Below are positions 11,893 to 23,022 of a stretch of DNA of 64,000 nucleotides, one piece after another. The DNA comes from Stercorarius parasiticus (taxonomy: Eukaryota; Chordata; Aves; Charadriiformes; Stercorariidae). The stretch is from assembly GCA_013396915.1 (NCBI GenBank), contig VWZL01000333.1:54683-118682 (forward strand). Direction: 5' to 3'. How positions within the stretch are numbered: the stretch's first letter is position 1; every line of letters begins with the position of its first letter. The notes under the pieces are model-generated. The model saw only the letters and a list, made by a program, of their open reading frames with translations, made no database searches and was not told where the DNA came from. The translations under genes and the position numbers were made by a program.

Positions 11893-13095
11893 AATAGATT
11901 TTTAGTCAAATTTTCCAAGTTATTGGTTAGATCTCATTTGTGGGATTGTGTGTATGTGTGTTTGATTTAAACCCAAGTGTGTCGGAGTAAGCTTGTTTTT
12001 TGTTTCATAAGCTTAATGAGACCTGTAAGTAAATTAAGTGGGAAATTATCAAAATGCCACTGAGGACACTCATAAATATAAACCATTGGCTTTACATAAT
12101 GAGACCTTTGGAAAACTTGCTGAGTAAACTTATCAGTACTCATTTAAAGCCTCTGAGGTCCCCAGTAATAGAATTCTAAAAAATATCTTCCCCTCAAGTA
12201 AATAAACCTCAGGTCCTTGACTGCTTGTAAGATTGTGAACAGCATAATGCGAAATGTTGCATTATTCTGACTTAATAAAAATGCTTTTATTTGTTTTTAA
12301 GGCTGCAGTAAGGGGTTGTTTGCGGTGCCAGCAACAGCTGCAGAGTAACAGTTCTCCTTTCAGCATAACAGCCAAGCATCCGTGATGTTTGAAATCGTAT
12401 GAGTTGCAAGTTTAAAAGTTTAAAGCTTTCCCATAAATGCTGGTCATAAGGAAATGGATTAAAGAAGCAAAATATAGAACTTGTTGAGCTTGTCTCTATT
12501 TTAAACTGGAAGGATTATATCTGACAAGGCCTTTTGTTTTAAAGTAGCCATCTCAACAGCAGCGAGAACAGATTGGGTTACTTAAAGAGCCACAGACAAC
12601 TCAGGGGAAACAAACCACTGTGACTTAGGACAGGATGCTTCAGTGTCTGAACCATGTGTTGGATACCCTCTGCTGCTTTTGTTCGTTCCTCCCTCTCATC
12701 CCGTTGCTTTCACCAGGCTGTGATTCAATCTAAGAAGGCAAGGAGTAAGAAGGAGAGAGAAATCCCCTTCCTACCATTTCCACCCAGGCTGGTGAGTTCC
12801 TCGTCGGAGACCCGAGTGTGGGAGCCTGGGGAGGGACGCCATGGAGCCCAGACCTGTACTGCTAGGGAGGCACATGGCTGGCACATGGAGACCTTCTTCT
12901 GCACCACTGGTTGAAAAAGTGGGGTGGTCTTGAAATTATTGTCTGAGGAAGGACCACAAAGCTGAGAGAATATCAGTTAACAAGCGAGACTATGCAATCT
13001 GACTGGATGTTTCCCCTTTCAAACATCTCCTCCAGCTAAGACGAGGGCCTCATTGATGTAGGCGGTGTCTATGCAAACTAAGGGTTCAAATGAGG

Positions 13096-13364
13096 TGCCT
13101 AAGCTTAGGTGTCTAGTGCTGTTTGATGAGCACTAGGTGTGTGGTGCCACTGGACTCCTCAGGGCAGCCAGGGCAATTGCTTGGGGCTGGCCGATAGGGC
13201 ACAGGAGTGCTGGGATGTTTTGGAGGCCACATGAGATACCTCACAGCACCCTGGAAAACCCTGGAGACCAGAGCCCAAGCAACTGAACTGAGCCCTAAAT
13301 GACAGTTTGAAGGGGTGGGATTCAGCTCCAGGTTGTAGATACCCAAACTTAGGTGTCACTGCAG
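13096..13364. repeat. Repeat fragment with TTAGGTGTC direct ends
   Basis: CTTAGGTGTCTAGTGC near 13104 and AACTTAGGTGTCACTGC near 13347 flank about 250 bp. Related phrases occur at 45.8 kb and 58.0 kb, suggesting a dispersed old repeat. Boundaries and family are uncertain. Confidence 0.35.
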
Positions 13365-14091
13365 GCATAACATGGGAGCCAATTGTCTGAGAAATCAGCA
13401 TGGTCAGTGAAGTTTTAGCCAACATAGTTAGTGGGGTCCAGAGAGCTATGTGGTAGGTCTTCCTAAGTGGTTGATAGATCTTTCTTGCTATGGGCTGAAT
13501 AGCTTTCTAGATCTCACTGGACTGACTGTATATTCCAGTTTTTATAGATGAGTGGTTATATAGTGTTTTGAATTAACTGCCTGGGATTACACTGAACATT
13601 GCAAAAAAAAGTCCAGGAATTATCTACAATTTTCTATGCAGTGTACTGAGCTAAACCCGAGGCAATTTTTGTTTTTTAATGAGCTGAAATTGAACCATTA
13701 ATTTAATGTTTTTGTGGAATGTGGATGGCACCTGAAGAGTCTTTCCATTTATTGGTTTCACTAAAACCTAATTCCTCATAGGAGGGACCCATTCAGCTTG
13801 CAAGGTTTTGTCCTGCCCAAAAGCCTGCACAGCAGATTGAGTCTCATTCCCTTGCTTCCCTCCACCTGACTCACCGGTGCACACAGGTCAAGTTCTCACT
13901 CCTGAACAGCAGCACTGATTTACTGGTGACGGAAAGAAACGCCAAAGTCCTCATCTTCTGCTGCTTTCCTTCGACTTGTCCAAGTTCTCTGTGGGACACA
14001 AACCCACGTCTTCTTACTGGTCCCTTTCCTTGTAGGGAAGGAAATAGTTGGGGTTACCTGGTAATGAATTGGTCTGAAGCTGGAATCATAT

Positions 14092-14106
14092 AAAAAAAAA
14101 AAAAAA
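14092..14106. repeat. A15 homopolymer
   Basis: Run of 15 A. No retrocopied gene is recognisable upstream, so it is not taken as a processed pseudogene tail. Confidence 0.8.
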
Positions 14107-16894
14107 GCCTTTAACTTTTGGCTGCAGAATCTTGGGCCTTACTCATTAAAGCTTTTTCCCTTGCCAAAAGTCAGTCCTCCTATGCAGGAGGCGATGCAGT
14201 TAATAAATTTTTTATTTTGTTAACAAAAATGATAAACTTCATCCTTGGGGGGAAAAAGAAAAGGAACACTTCAAAACCATGTTATGACTTTATTTAGACA
14301 TCTTGGTTTTCTTCTTACTTTGCCAACTCAGTTATGACAAAAAAGAAACCAAATGGAGCCTTTCAGCTCATTCATTTCTTGTGGATTTATCCATGGATGC
14401 TTAAGTCTCTGTCATCTGGATTTCCAAACTGCTTCCTGCTCAAGCTTTGCATAAGGTCAGGTTTGCTTGGGTCCTTCTATAGGATGCCTTTAGGCAGTCA
14501 CGGCAGAGGTGTCACCAAGGTTAGCCATCAGACTATGATTCCCAGTCAAAACTAAAAGAAAAAACTGATCAGTGAATTTATCAAAAGATAAAATGCAGTT
14601 TATTGAAATGATTCTGTGAAACAGTACATCCACAGGGCACAAATTTTGGGGGGTCTGTTGAATGCCAAGTTTTCCTATGACTTCAAATGTTGGGAAACTG
14701 ACATGTGTAGTCTTTTATAACTATGTGCTTGATGCAGATGTGTCTGAACATTTTCCAGAAATAAGTACGTGAAATGTGACACCTTGACCCATTCTGTGTT
14801 TTAATTTCACTTTTAAGCACTAGTAGATACTCTTATACAGAAATGTGGTACTATGGCGATAGGCTTCTGAAAATATCTACAAAATACAAATGTGGTTGTC
14901 TTGTTACAATAATAAGACATGTCTGCTTGTCTTTTACAAACCATGAAACACAATACAACATTTTTCTACTGTCTTATTATTTATTCTAGGTTTTGTGGCT
15001 GTGCATAACGGTAGGAAAAGGGCTTGTGTTGTTATCTAGGCACTAAACAAATTAAACGTAAGAAAGATAGGTCTTACATGCGGATTTGACAAAAATAGCA
15101 GCACATTTTAGAAAAGCTCAGGCATTCTGTGTTGTTGGGAGAGCTACTGACACTTTTAAAAGTTTTAACCCGCATGAGGAATAGAGGAGATGCTCAAGGA
15201 GTGCCCAAGAGTTTCTTGATTTTTTTGAAGAGATGCTAATATCCTCTCCTTTCGGAGTAAAGTGTGCATGTGCGTATACCTGTGCAGACACAAAGTTCTC
15301 TCACTAGCACACCTTTCTGTACTTCCTGGTCATACTGTTCCCGAGGGACGGAGACACCCAGCCTCCCACATCTGTGTGACCTGGGAAAGACCGTGTCAGG
15401 GCAGCTGGTTCCTCAGGAGGCTGTGACATGGACATATCCACAACTGGGACCAGCAACTACTCAGCTCTAGGAGACTGGTGAGAGTGCAGGATGCATATCA
15501 GCAGCTGAATCTAATAAGAGGCCAGCCTTTTCTAGAATAATAGTTTGGGCCAGGTAGTGGCGGCTCTTTTCCACAAATTTTCTGATGTCCTGAGAATAAC
15601 AAAAATGGTTGTTTTGCAGCTCCAGGTTGCACTATTAATAAACACTCTGTTTTGACAATATGTCTCAGCAGAAATCAATGACTTGGGACCCGTGTATGCA
15701 TCCGCATATTTTTCATTTGACGCATTCAATTTCGGAAACAATTTGCAATTGCTGGCTCACTGAAGAGCTCTCAAGCTGTAACTGCAGAGATACCAGAAAT
15801 CTGACTTCAGCCCACACAGTCAGTGAAATGATGTTCTCACGATGTCTTCCGTGAATCAGGATGAATTTTTGGGGCAGGAAGAAAGGATCTGAAAAGGATA
15901 ATTAAAGTGTACTTCTATGTGAGATGCCATCCCTTGCTAACAAAACCATAAAACATTATGTTAGTTCCAACCTAACTGTCACCCTGTCTTCACCTAGTCT
16001 TATTTAGATAACAAGAGGTGTCAAAAATGTGCAAAATATATGAAACAAGACCAAAAACTTGAGTCAAACATCTGCCTTAATGCTAAATCTTCCCACTTCT
16101 AAATTTAAACTAGTATTTCCAAAATACATCTGTGAATACATTTCTTATTTAAAAGCAAAGAAAAATCCCCTGTATGGATAGGCTTCAAAACTCCCTAATT
16201 ATTTCTGAGTCTTGTTGCAGTCTGTCAGATAATTGTTTGATCTTTCACTCTTTTAAGTCAATGTCAAAACTCTTACTGAGTTTAGTGGGTTGAGAACTCA
16301 GGCCGAAGTAGGGAGTTTTAAAAATACAGACTCTTGGCACAAGGTACCATAACATCTCTGAAGGTGTATAATGTTAAAAAGGCTTTTTAGCAAGCAGCAG
16401 AGTAAATTTCTTTGAAGTTATTCAGCCTATTGGGCATATGAATGTACAACAAGCACACAGTATGTTCACCCATTGAGGACTCTTGTAAAGTTTTAAATGA
16501 TAAAAATTCCAAGAGCTGTAAATGCTGGCTGAAACCCTTGTTTGCTTTCACAGTTCTAAATATCCAGATTTTTCACAAAAACTAACTCTCAGTTCCCTCC
16601 TGAGTACAGAGCTACATCTATGTTACGGGGACAGCTCCATTCTTTACCCCCCTCTCTGAAGTTTAAACATCACTTTGTTGTTTTGACAAGTTATTTTTCT
16701 AAGTGCAACTGGCTGAGCGGATTTTGAAACACAGCTTTCACAAGTGGTAGTCAAGAACTGACTTTGCATTGGGATCTCACCGTAGCACCGGATCACTCTT
16801 TCATTACCGTGACATGAAGTCAAATTTACAGCCAGAACCTGCAAGGGGCTTAGTGCCTCCTTGCAGTTGCCTCCTTGGTAGCTTCTGGTGGTCT

Positions 16895-17345
16895 ACATAA
16901 GGAGGTGCTTGCTGCACTCCGTGGGTCTATCTACTTTAGCTACTTAGTGCTCTGGGGAAGTTATTGTTGAGGTTCAAATCTACCTTGCATCTATAAATGG
17001 AATTATGCAGCACACATGTGAGAGTACCCCACTGGCAGTGTGGGTGCAAGGTAGCTCCAAATGGGGAGAAAGCACGTCTTCTCTATGCCCTCCAGCAGTT
17101 TGTACTCTGCACAAGCGCATGATTCTGCCAGCAACCGCAAAGCGGTCTGTACAGAAATACACTTTGCATTGCCTACTAGGTACAGATGTGTGCTGTCACG
17201 TGCCTAGGACAGGCAATTATTGTGAAACTGATTGCCATAAGATGGTCCTAGAACCAAGGTGGATCACACCAAATCAAACCCCGCACTTCCGTTTTCTTGC
17301 GCCTCACCAGTTGGTAATATGAATGCCTGCAATGTGGCAACTCAC
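16895..17345. repeat. Unidentified dispersed repeat, copy A
   Basis: This segment aligns by eye with 31365-31825 in the same orientation. Shared blocks in the same order are TTAGTGCTCTGG(G/A)GAAG, CAGCACACATGTGA, GGTGCAA(G/A)GTA(G/C)CTCC, CAGCAGTT, CTGTACAGAAATA(C/T)ACTTTG and ACAGGCA. Relative to copy B it lacks about 55 bp near 17035. The reading frames do not stay in register between the copies, which argues against coding. It could be an old LTR, a non-autonomous DNA transposon, or a local duplication. Ends are approximate. Confidence 0.7.
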
Positions 17346-18014
17346 TTGAGAAACACGGCAGGTGTCTGGTCTACGTGTCTGCTTGTGTTTAATTTATCTC
17401 TTTAGCTCTATGGGGCAAAGATCTTATCTCCATTTACAGGTAAAATCCTGTGGGGTTCTCAATTGAGCAACTTCAGTCCTCATTGAGGTCTCACAGATTA
17501 CGCATCTTCTGGGACTGAGACCATGAAACTTGCCATGAGGAGAAGATCCTACGCCAAAGACATGGACAGATCAAGCACAATATTCTTCAAGACACCAAAA
17601 TCTAAGTAACGCATAAAGTGGATTGCCGAATCATGTTCTGCAGCTGAAATTATCCCTGGAGTAAAGTTTTAGGTACTATTGCAGTCAGGATACTGAAGTG
17701 GCTTGTATGTTAACGGGAATGCTGTGCAAATTAATAAGCAAAGCTTAAAATTGCATCGGGCAAATTAGACTTGCAGAGTTGCCAGGAAAACAGTTTTAAT
17801 AGAAGGTGTGTCTTTAAAAAAAGCAATCTGAACTGGAATCCTTGTGTGTGAAAAGGCTACCCATCAAACCTTAGAGAAATGGTCACTGCAGGCAGGAATG
17901 AGGGAGACTGTCAAGGCTTGGTGATGAGACTGTGCTGGTTTGTATTGGAAATTGTCCCCAGGAATCTAGGCCTTGCATTGCTGAAATCACTAAGAGCACT
18001 GATTGTGGTGTTGG

Positions 18015-18046
18015 GTTTGGTTTTTTTGGTTTTGTTTTTTTTTTTT
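18015..18046. repeat. T-rich tract with G interruptions
   Basis: Low-complexity T/G sequence ending in a T12 run. Confidence 0.75.
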
Positions 18047-18837
18047 CCTGGAAAAAGAAAGCAACGAAAATCGCTTTGCTAACATTTTGCGTGCCAAACA
18101 TTAACCTGGAACTGATTTGTCTCATCAGAGGGAAGCCTCAGGGTGTGCGCCCTGGTAACTGAAATACCAAAAACTGCATGACAGACCCTTCCATGGAGAG
18201 GGCTGATGGGACCATGGTTACTGCACAATTGCCATAGTTGCCGCAGAATCGGAAGTTGTGTAATGTTTGGAACAGGAGGATACTTAGCATGTCTACATGG
18301 CACAAAGCACTGCTTTGCAAAGCTACCTCTAAATGAGTCGGAAGTAGTCCATCTTCGTGCAGCTTTCTCCTCAGGCTAATGAACTCTGCCTCTTGGCAGG
18401 GCTAATTAACCCATATGAAGTGCTATGCTAATACGGCTAAATTGTGTTCGCTACCCACATTACATAGTTTCAAGTCAGGTTGGCTATCTCTGCGTTAAGC
18501 TGCAATTGTGGCTGTGCCAAGGGCATCAAAATGCCCTGCAAATGTGAGTCTCAGAGCTTGACTCTGCCTGTCCTCCTCAGCGAGAGTTCTCATTGCAGGC
18601 AGTGGGAACTTAGCCTAAGGAGCCCATGACTGGGCCTTTAAACATTCAAGACCAACATTTTGAATAATTGAGTCTCTAGTTTGCCTCAGGATATTATGAT
18701 AGTTTTCAAAGGCTGGTTCCAATATAGCAATAAGCCACAACAACGTGTGTGTTAGTATGCAATCGGTGCATGCCTTCAGTGCATTGGCATGGAGCCTTTA
18801 CCACCCAAGAAGTATTCCCGAAGTGATCCAAAGCCTA

Positions 18838-18925
18838 CTGAAATCTGTGGAAAACTTTCTATTGACTTCAGTTGGCTTTGATTTCTATTGACTTCAATGG
18901 GCTTTGGATCAGCCCCAGAGATTCC
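18838..18925. repeat. Dispersed repeat with ATTGACTTCAATGGG core, internally duplicated
   Basis: Contains ATTGACTTCAATGGGCTTTG and, directly before it, a second diverged copy of the same 26-bp unit (18856-18881 and 18882-18907), then GGATCAGCCCC. This core is one I remember as recurring in old palindromic repeats of birds, turtles and crocodiles. Related cores occur at 33.1, 36.4 and 45.8 kb in this window. Confidence 0.5.
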
Positions 18926-20580
18926 TGTCCCTCATACAAGGGCTATTTACATGAAATAATCATTAGAGAAAATATACAAACAAGTCTTGGAACAAGGACC
19001 AACACCTAGGACTCTTCTCCTTGGCAATGCCTGCAAAGTCGTACCCTTTCTTGCTTTTTCTCTCTCTACGTCCCTGAGTTTGTTTTTTGTACAGCCTGGC
19101 AATTTCAACACAGCAGTGGCTGGAGCACTCCCTGGGGACTTGGAAGATGGGTAGCTAAACCTCTCCAGATGGGAAACTACCATAGGCTCCATATCACCGA
19201 TCCTTCACAAACACCCTAGCCACTAAATTGTTGTATACAAAGTGGTTGTTGGCAGCTCTTCCTTTGGCTATGTTTTACAAAAAGTGGTATGAGCCACCCT
19301 GTTGTATGGAGGCAGATGGATCCAGACAGTGTGTAGGATGCCTTAGGAAAGACCAATGGACCAAAGTTCCCCAGGTTGTGGATGCCGGTGAGGCTGAGGC
19401 TTGAGCAGGGGCCAAGGTTCTCAGCTCTGTCACGGGGGAAACATGCCTGGGGCCCAATTCTAGGTGTGTGGGGAACTTCCTGAGGCAAAAAGGCAAGAAT
19501 CTGTGGAAGTGAGGTGCCTGTGGTGGTACTGGGAAGTAGCAGGAAAGCAGAGTGGGATGTAGGTGCTTACATGCCAGTTGAGCCCCGCATTGCAGGCTTC
19601 TCCCAGTTCTGTCCCCAGTTACTCATCGTTGCAGAGAGTTCAGCACGTTCAGCACTGCACCAGTAAAGGCAAGGCCTTCTCCATCCTTGGGCTGGCTCAG
19701 GTTTTCAAGTTAGTGCCTACAGCAGTAGCATCTGGGTACGCACTCAGTTTTGCTTAACCTGTTGAGGAAAAAGAGAGATGAAAACCTAAGATCCTAATTC
19801 CAAATAAAAACTCCCAGAATCAAGGTTATCAGGAAGCCTTATTCAGGTATCGCTCTGGCACTGAAATTCATTTTTATTGTGGAATGGGAGCTTCTTGATG
19901 ACTAAACTTTGATAATTGGTGCTGCAAAGGTTGTAGAGATGATGATAAGATCTGAGGTTATAGGAATGTGGTAGCTGTTTGGTGATTGTACAAGTAGAAT
20001 GACATTTCCACAGACAGATTAGTAAAAATATCCCAGTAGGAAAGGAACTAAAATGCTCAGAATTCTTTAATCAGTATCCTCACAGAGTAATAATTTAATA
20101 AATGTATTTCTGATATACTGATGAGGGTTTTTTAAAATAATTTTAACTATAGGCATATTGATTAATGTATTAACAGAGAGGCAATTATCTAACAGAGTGT
20201 CTAGGTAATGTGTGGTTAACAATTAATGTGCTGTTAATAATAGTTAATGTATACTGTTTAGTTAAATGCACACTCATTAATCAAAGCAGACAAAGCTACA
20301 ACAATGCTAAGTATTACTGTATCAGTGTATTGCCAGCTTGGACAGTGGTGTTAATTACAGGCCAGATGTTGATAATCTTGCTCAGATCAAGGAGTTACTT
20401 GGCTCATCAACAGCCTTGAGGGGTATTTCTACATTCACTCTGAGATGCTCCCTGAGGCTGCTCCCAAGACCACATGCACTGAGTCCTCCTCTCCACTAGT
20501 AAATCAAACGGTGCCGGGGCACTGGAACTGAAGTCATCAGAGCGGTCGCTGACATGCTTTTGGCCCGGGCCATCAAGCAC

Positions 20581-20675
20581 TCCCTGAAACAATTCCCTGG
20601 CATGACTGGGGACTCAGCAGAGGCCAGGGACTGCTCCCAGGTGGCCGTGTGATTGTGGCCACCCTGTTTCAGGGA
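20581..20675. repeat. Nested inverted repeats
   Basis: TCCCTGAAACA at 20581-20591 has its exact reverse complement at 20665-20675. Inside lies a 7-bp stem (GGTGGCC / GGCCACC) with a 10-base loop at about 20640-20663. This could fold as a stem structure, but nothing links it to a known RNA. Confidence 0.5.
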
Positions 20676-21266
20676 GTAAGAGAGTTTAATGCTAATGGCA
20701 TGGTACACTGTGAGTTGGCTGGTTTTGATGCTGGAGAATGGTCCCATGCAAGTGTCATTCATTAGTGTAAGTGCAGCTGGGCTGCACAAATGCTAAAATC
20801 TGCAAGAGCAGCCCCAGCTGTGGCTGAAAACCACTTTGCAGGGTCCAAGGGACTCCCTCTCAGTTCACAGTCCTATGTACCGCACAGCTCCCTGACAAGC
20901 AGGAACCTGGGGGGGTCAGGGACAATCCTCTTTCCCAGCCACATGGGTAACCCCGTGGGTGCTGGTAGGTGCTTCTGGAGTGCTACAGGTGCTGCTAGAA
21001 GTATAGAAGTGCTTTTCCTTTTCATTTATTGCAAACAATGTGTTGTAGCAGTTCAAGCACTTGAAACAAAGCCCATGGAGGCCCTTCAAAATAGGACGCG
21101 GGTGCATCCCTCGTACCCTCTCGTAGCATACATGGATACGGATTGCTGGTCCAGTCCGGTGTGTTCAGTGTGTTCACTCATGTGTGAAAAGTCAATTGTG
21201 ACCACGGAGCTCTGCAGAACTGAGCCTGAAGCAACCAAACCAAATATTGCCTCTTACTTCGAGCAG

Positions 21267-21292
21267 TATATAGGTATGTATATATATATACA
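21267..21292. repeat. TA-rich simple repeat
   Basis: Alternating T and A with two interruptions. Confidence 0.75.
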
Positions 21293-21644
21293 CCTATTTA
21301 TTGCTGACACGTAGCAACTGTTGATGAAGCAAGTTCTGATGCTGCTGTTAAATTGCACCGAGTAGTTAATCAGTGGCTCTATTTTATTGTTTTTGACATA
21401 GCTTTCTACAGGTTGAAGAAGTTTACCTTTATAAGAAGCAGAAGGTTGACAGATATAGTAGATAATTCTGTTATGCCTGCTTGGAAATGATTAATGCTAA
21501 ACTTTTGAACAGGTCTGCCTTGAAAAGGAAATGTCACCTGTTCAAACGCAGCTTTGTATGTTCTCCTGCGGTAATGTATTCAGGGCTTATCAACATGCTG
21601 ATCTGCTGGTAGTTTCAGGGAGTAAATGTGAGTTTCAGCAATTG

Positions 21645-21731
21645 AAGCCCGATCCTGCAGGTGCATGTTCAGGCAAAACTGCCATTAGTTTTAATGAGAG
21701 CTTGTCTTATTCAAAAGTGTAGGATGAAGCC
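21645..21731. repeat. Decayed palindromic dispersed repeat
   Basis: AAGCCCGATCCTGCAGG, then TCAGGCAAAACTGCCATTAG and a decayed mirror half ending near AGGATGAAGCC. This matches, from memory, an inverted-repeat element of bird, turtle and crocodile genomes. The family name is not known to me. Confidence 0.45.
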
Positions 21732-21967
21732 AGCAAGTGGGTAAATGAAATATGTGAGTGCAAGGGTGGGTTTTCATTACTCAGAACACATTGATGTGCC
21801 TTTGAGACCTCCATCCAAAAATGTTTGGAGTTTGCTTGAATTTTTAATGCAAAACCAGCCATTGGAACAATTTTATGATTTATTAAATTCCCATTTTATT
21901 TCCCTCCCTTCCGGCTGCTTAATAAAGAGTTTCCAGCTGTTTGTACTTCCATTTGACAGATAAAGTA

Positions 21968-22110
21968 GACCCTTATTCTGCAAAGCACTTGGGAACATGT
22001 GTAACTTCAAGTGTGTGAATGGTATCCTCTGACTGCCATGAGCTATCGGTGGGCTTGAAATTACGCAAAGACCCAGCTTTTCATACTTACTTAGGTGTCT
22101 AGAAATATAG
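21968..22110. repeat. Decayed dispersed repeat
   Basis: CCTTATTCTGCAAAGCACTT near the start resembles the phrase at 11175. An ACTTAGGTGTCTAGAAATAT stretch near 22090 resembles those at 13.1 and 45.8 kb. Probably two old fragments side by side. Confidence 0.4.
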
Positions 22111-22955
22111 ATTTGGTATAGTGGGATGTTTAAAGATGCTTAAACATGTTCCTTACTCCCTCTGTAATGGTTTCTTTAGTACTCCATGTAGTAATTAGAG
22201 AATAGCCATTGCGGAGCCCACTTGTACAATAATGTATTTCAACAAACTGCAGTTTCTGTAGTATGGGGAATTAGGAAAAATAGGTTAAATTTAACAGGAA
22301 TGCCAGCAATAGAGAGAGACTAAATGATTGCTATACTTGACTGTCATTTTCTCTCTAGAATTACATTAACCATCTACAGGTTTATTACCACACTGCCTCT
22401 CGGATGTACTAGGACCCCACTCTTTCTGGTATTAAGCGAAATAAGAGGTCTTAAGATCCATCAAGTTGTTTGAAGAACTCCAACTGTTTCTTCCCTTCAT
22501 GATTCGCCTATGAGCTGTTCACGTTTTCCATGACTTTGTCCATTGTTCGGATTTGTATGAAATTTATTTTCTGGGAAAAGCCTATTAATTAACTAACTGA
22601 GGAACCAAAGACTGAGGCCAAAGGGCCAGATTTTCAAGCACTCGCTAGGGAGAGTTCTGTTTATACATATTTCATGGGAGGGGTTATAATTTCAAAAATA
22701 ATTGTGGTGGTTTGGAATTCGTAAATGCTTTGGGTGGATATTGTTACATACTAAGTTTTTGAAGTAACTAACATTCAAATGACATTCTTAGTCATTTAAC
22801 TATTCAGTATTTGAACTTCTCCTTAGAAAGTAGTTTGACAAATACCAACACCATGGAAACTGTAATATTTATGTACTAATCGAATACAAATAGAACATTT
22901 CCCCTACCACTTATCTTTGTACAGGGTAGACAGTTCCTCATTCCAGATCTGTCCC

Positions 22956-23022
22956 TCTATCTATGTATCTATGTATGGACGTACATATGTATGTATGTAT
23001 GTATCTATCTATCCATCTATCT
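22956..23022. repeat. Tetranucleotide microsatellite (CTAT/GTAT)
   Basis: Compound, imperfect TCTA and TGTA tetramer repeat over about 65 bp. The small open frames across it are a by-product of the repeat. Likely length-variable between individuals. Confidence 0.9.

Larger units (their letters stand above)
10966..16894. other. AT-rich non-coding stretch
   Basis: No gene that I can support. It contains the small items listed separately (11175, 11698, 13096, 14092). The rest looks unique. Confidence 0.55.

Noticed and set aside
14085..14110. Poly-A run as a possible processed-pseudogene tail
   Set aside because: No coding sequence recognisable upstream. The same applies to the runs at 32.08, 45.24, 47.11 and 48.71 kb.
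20790..21314. 174-codon open frame on the + strand
   Set aside because: No recognisable domain, opposed by other frames, and roughly one stop-free run of this length is expected by chance among all six frames of 64 kb.
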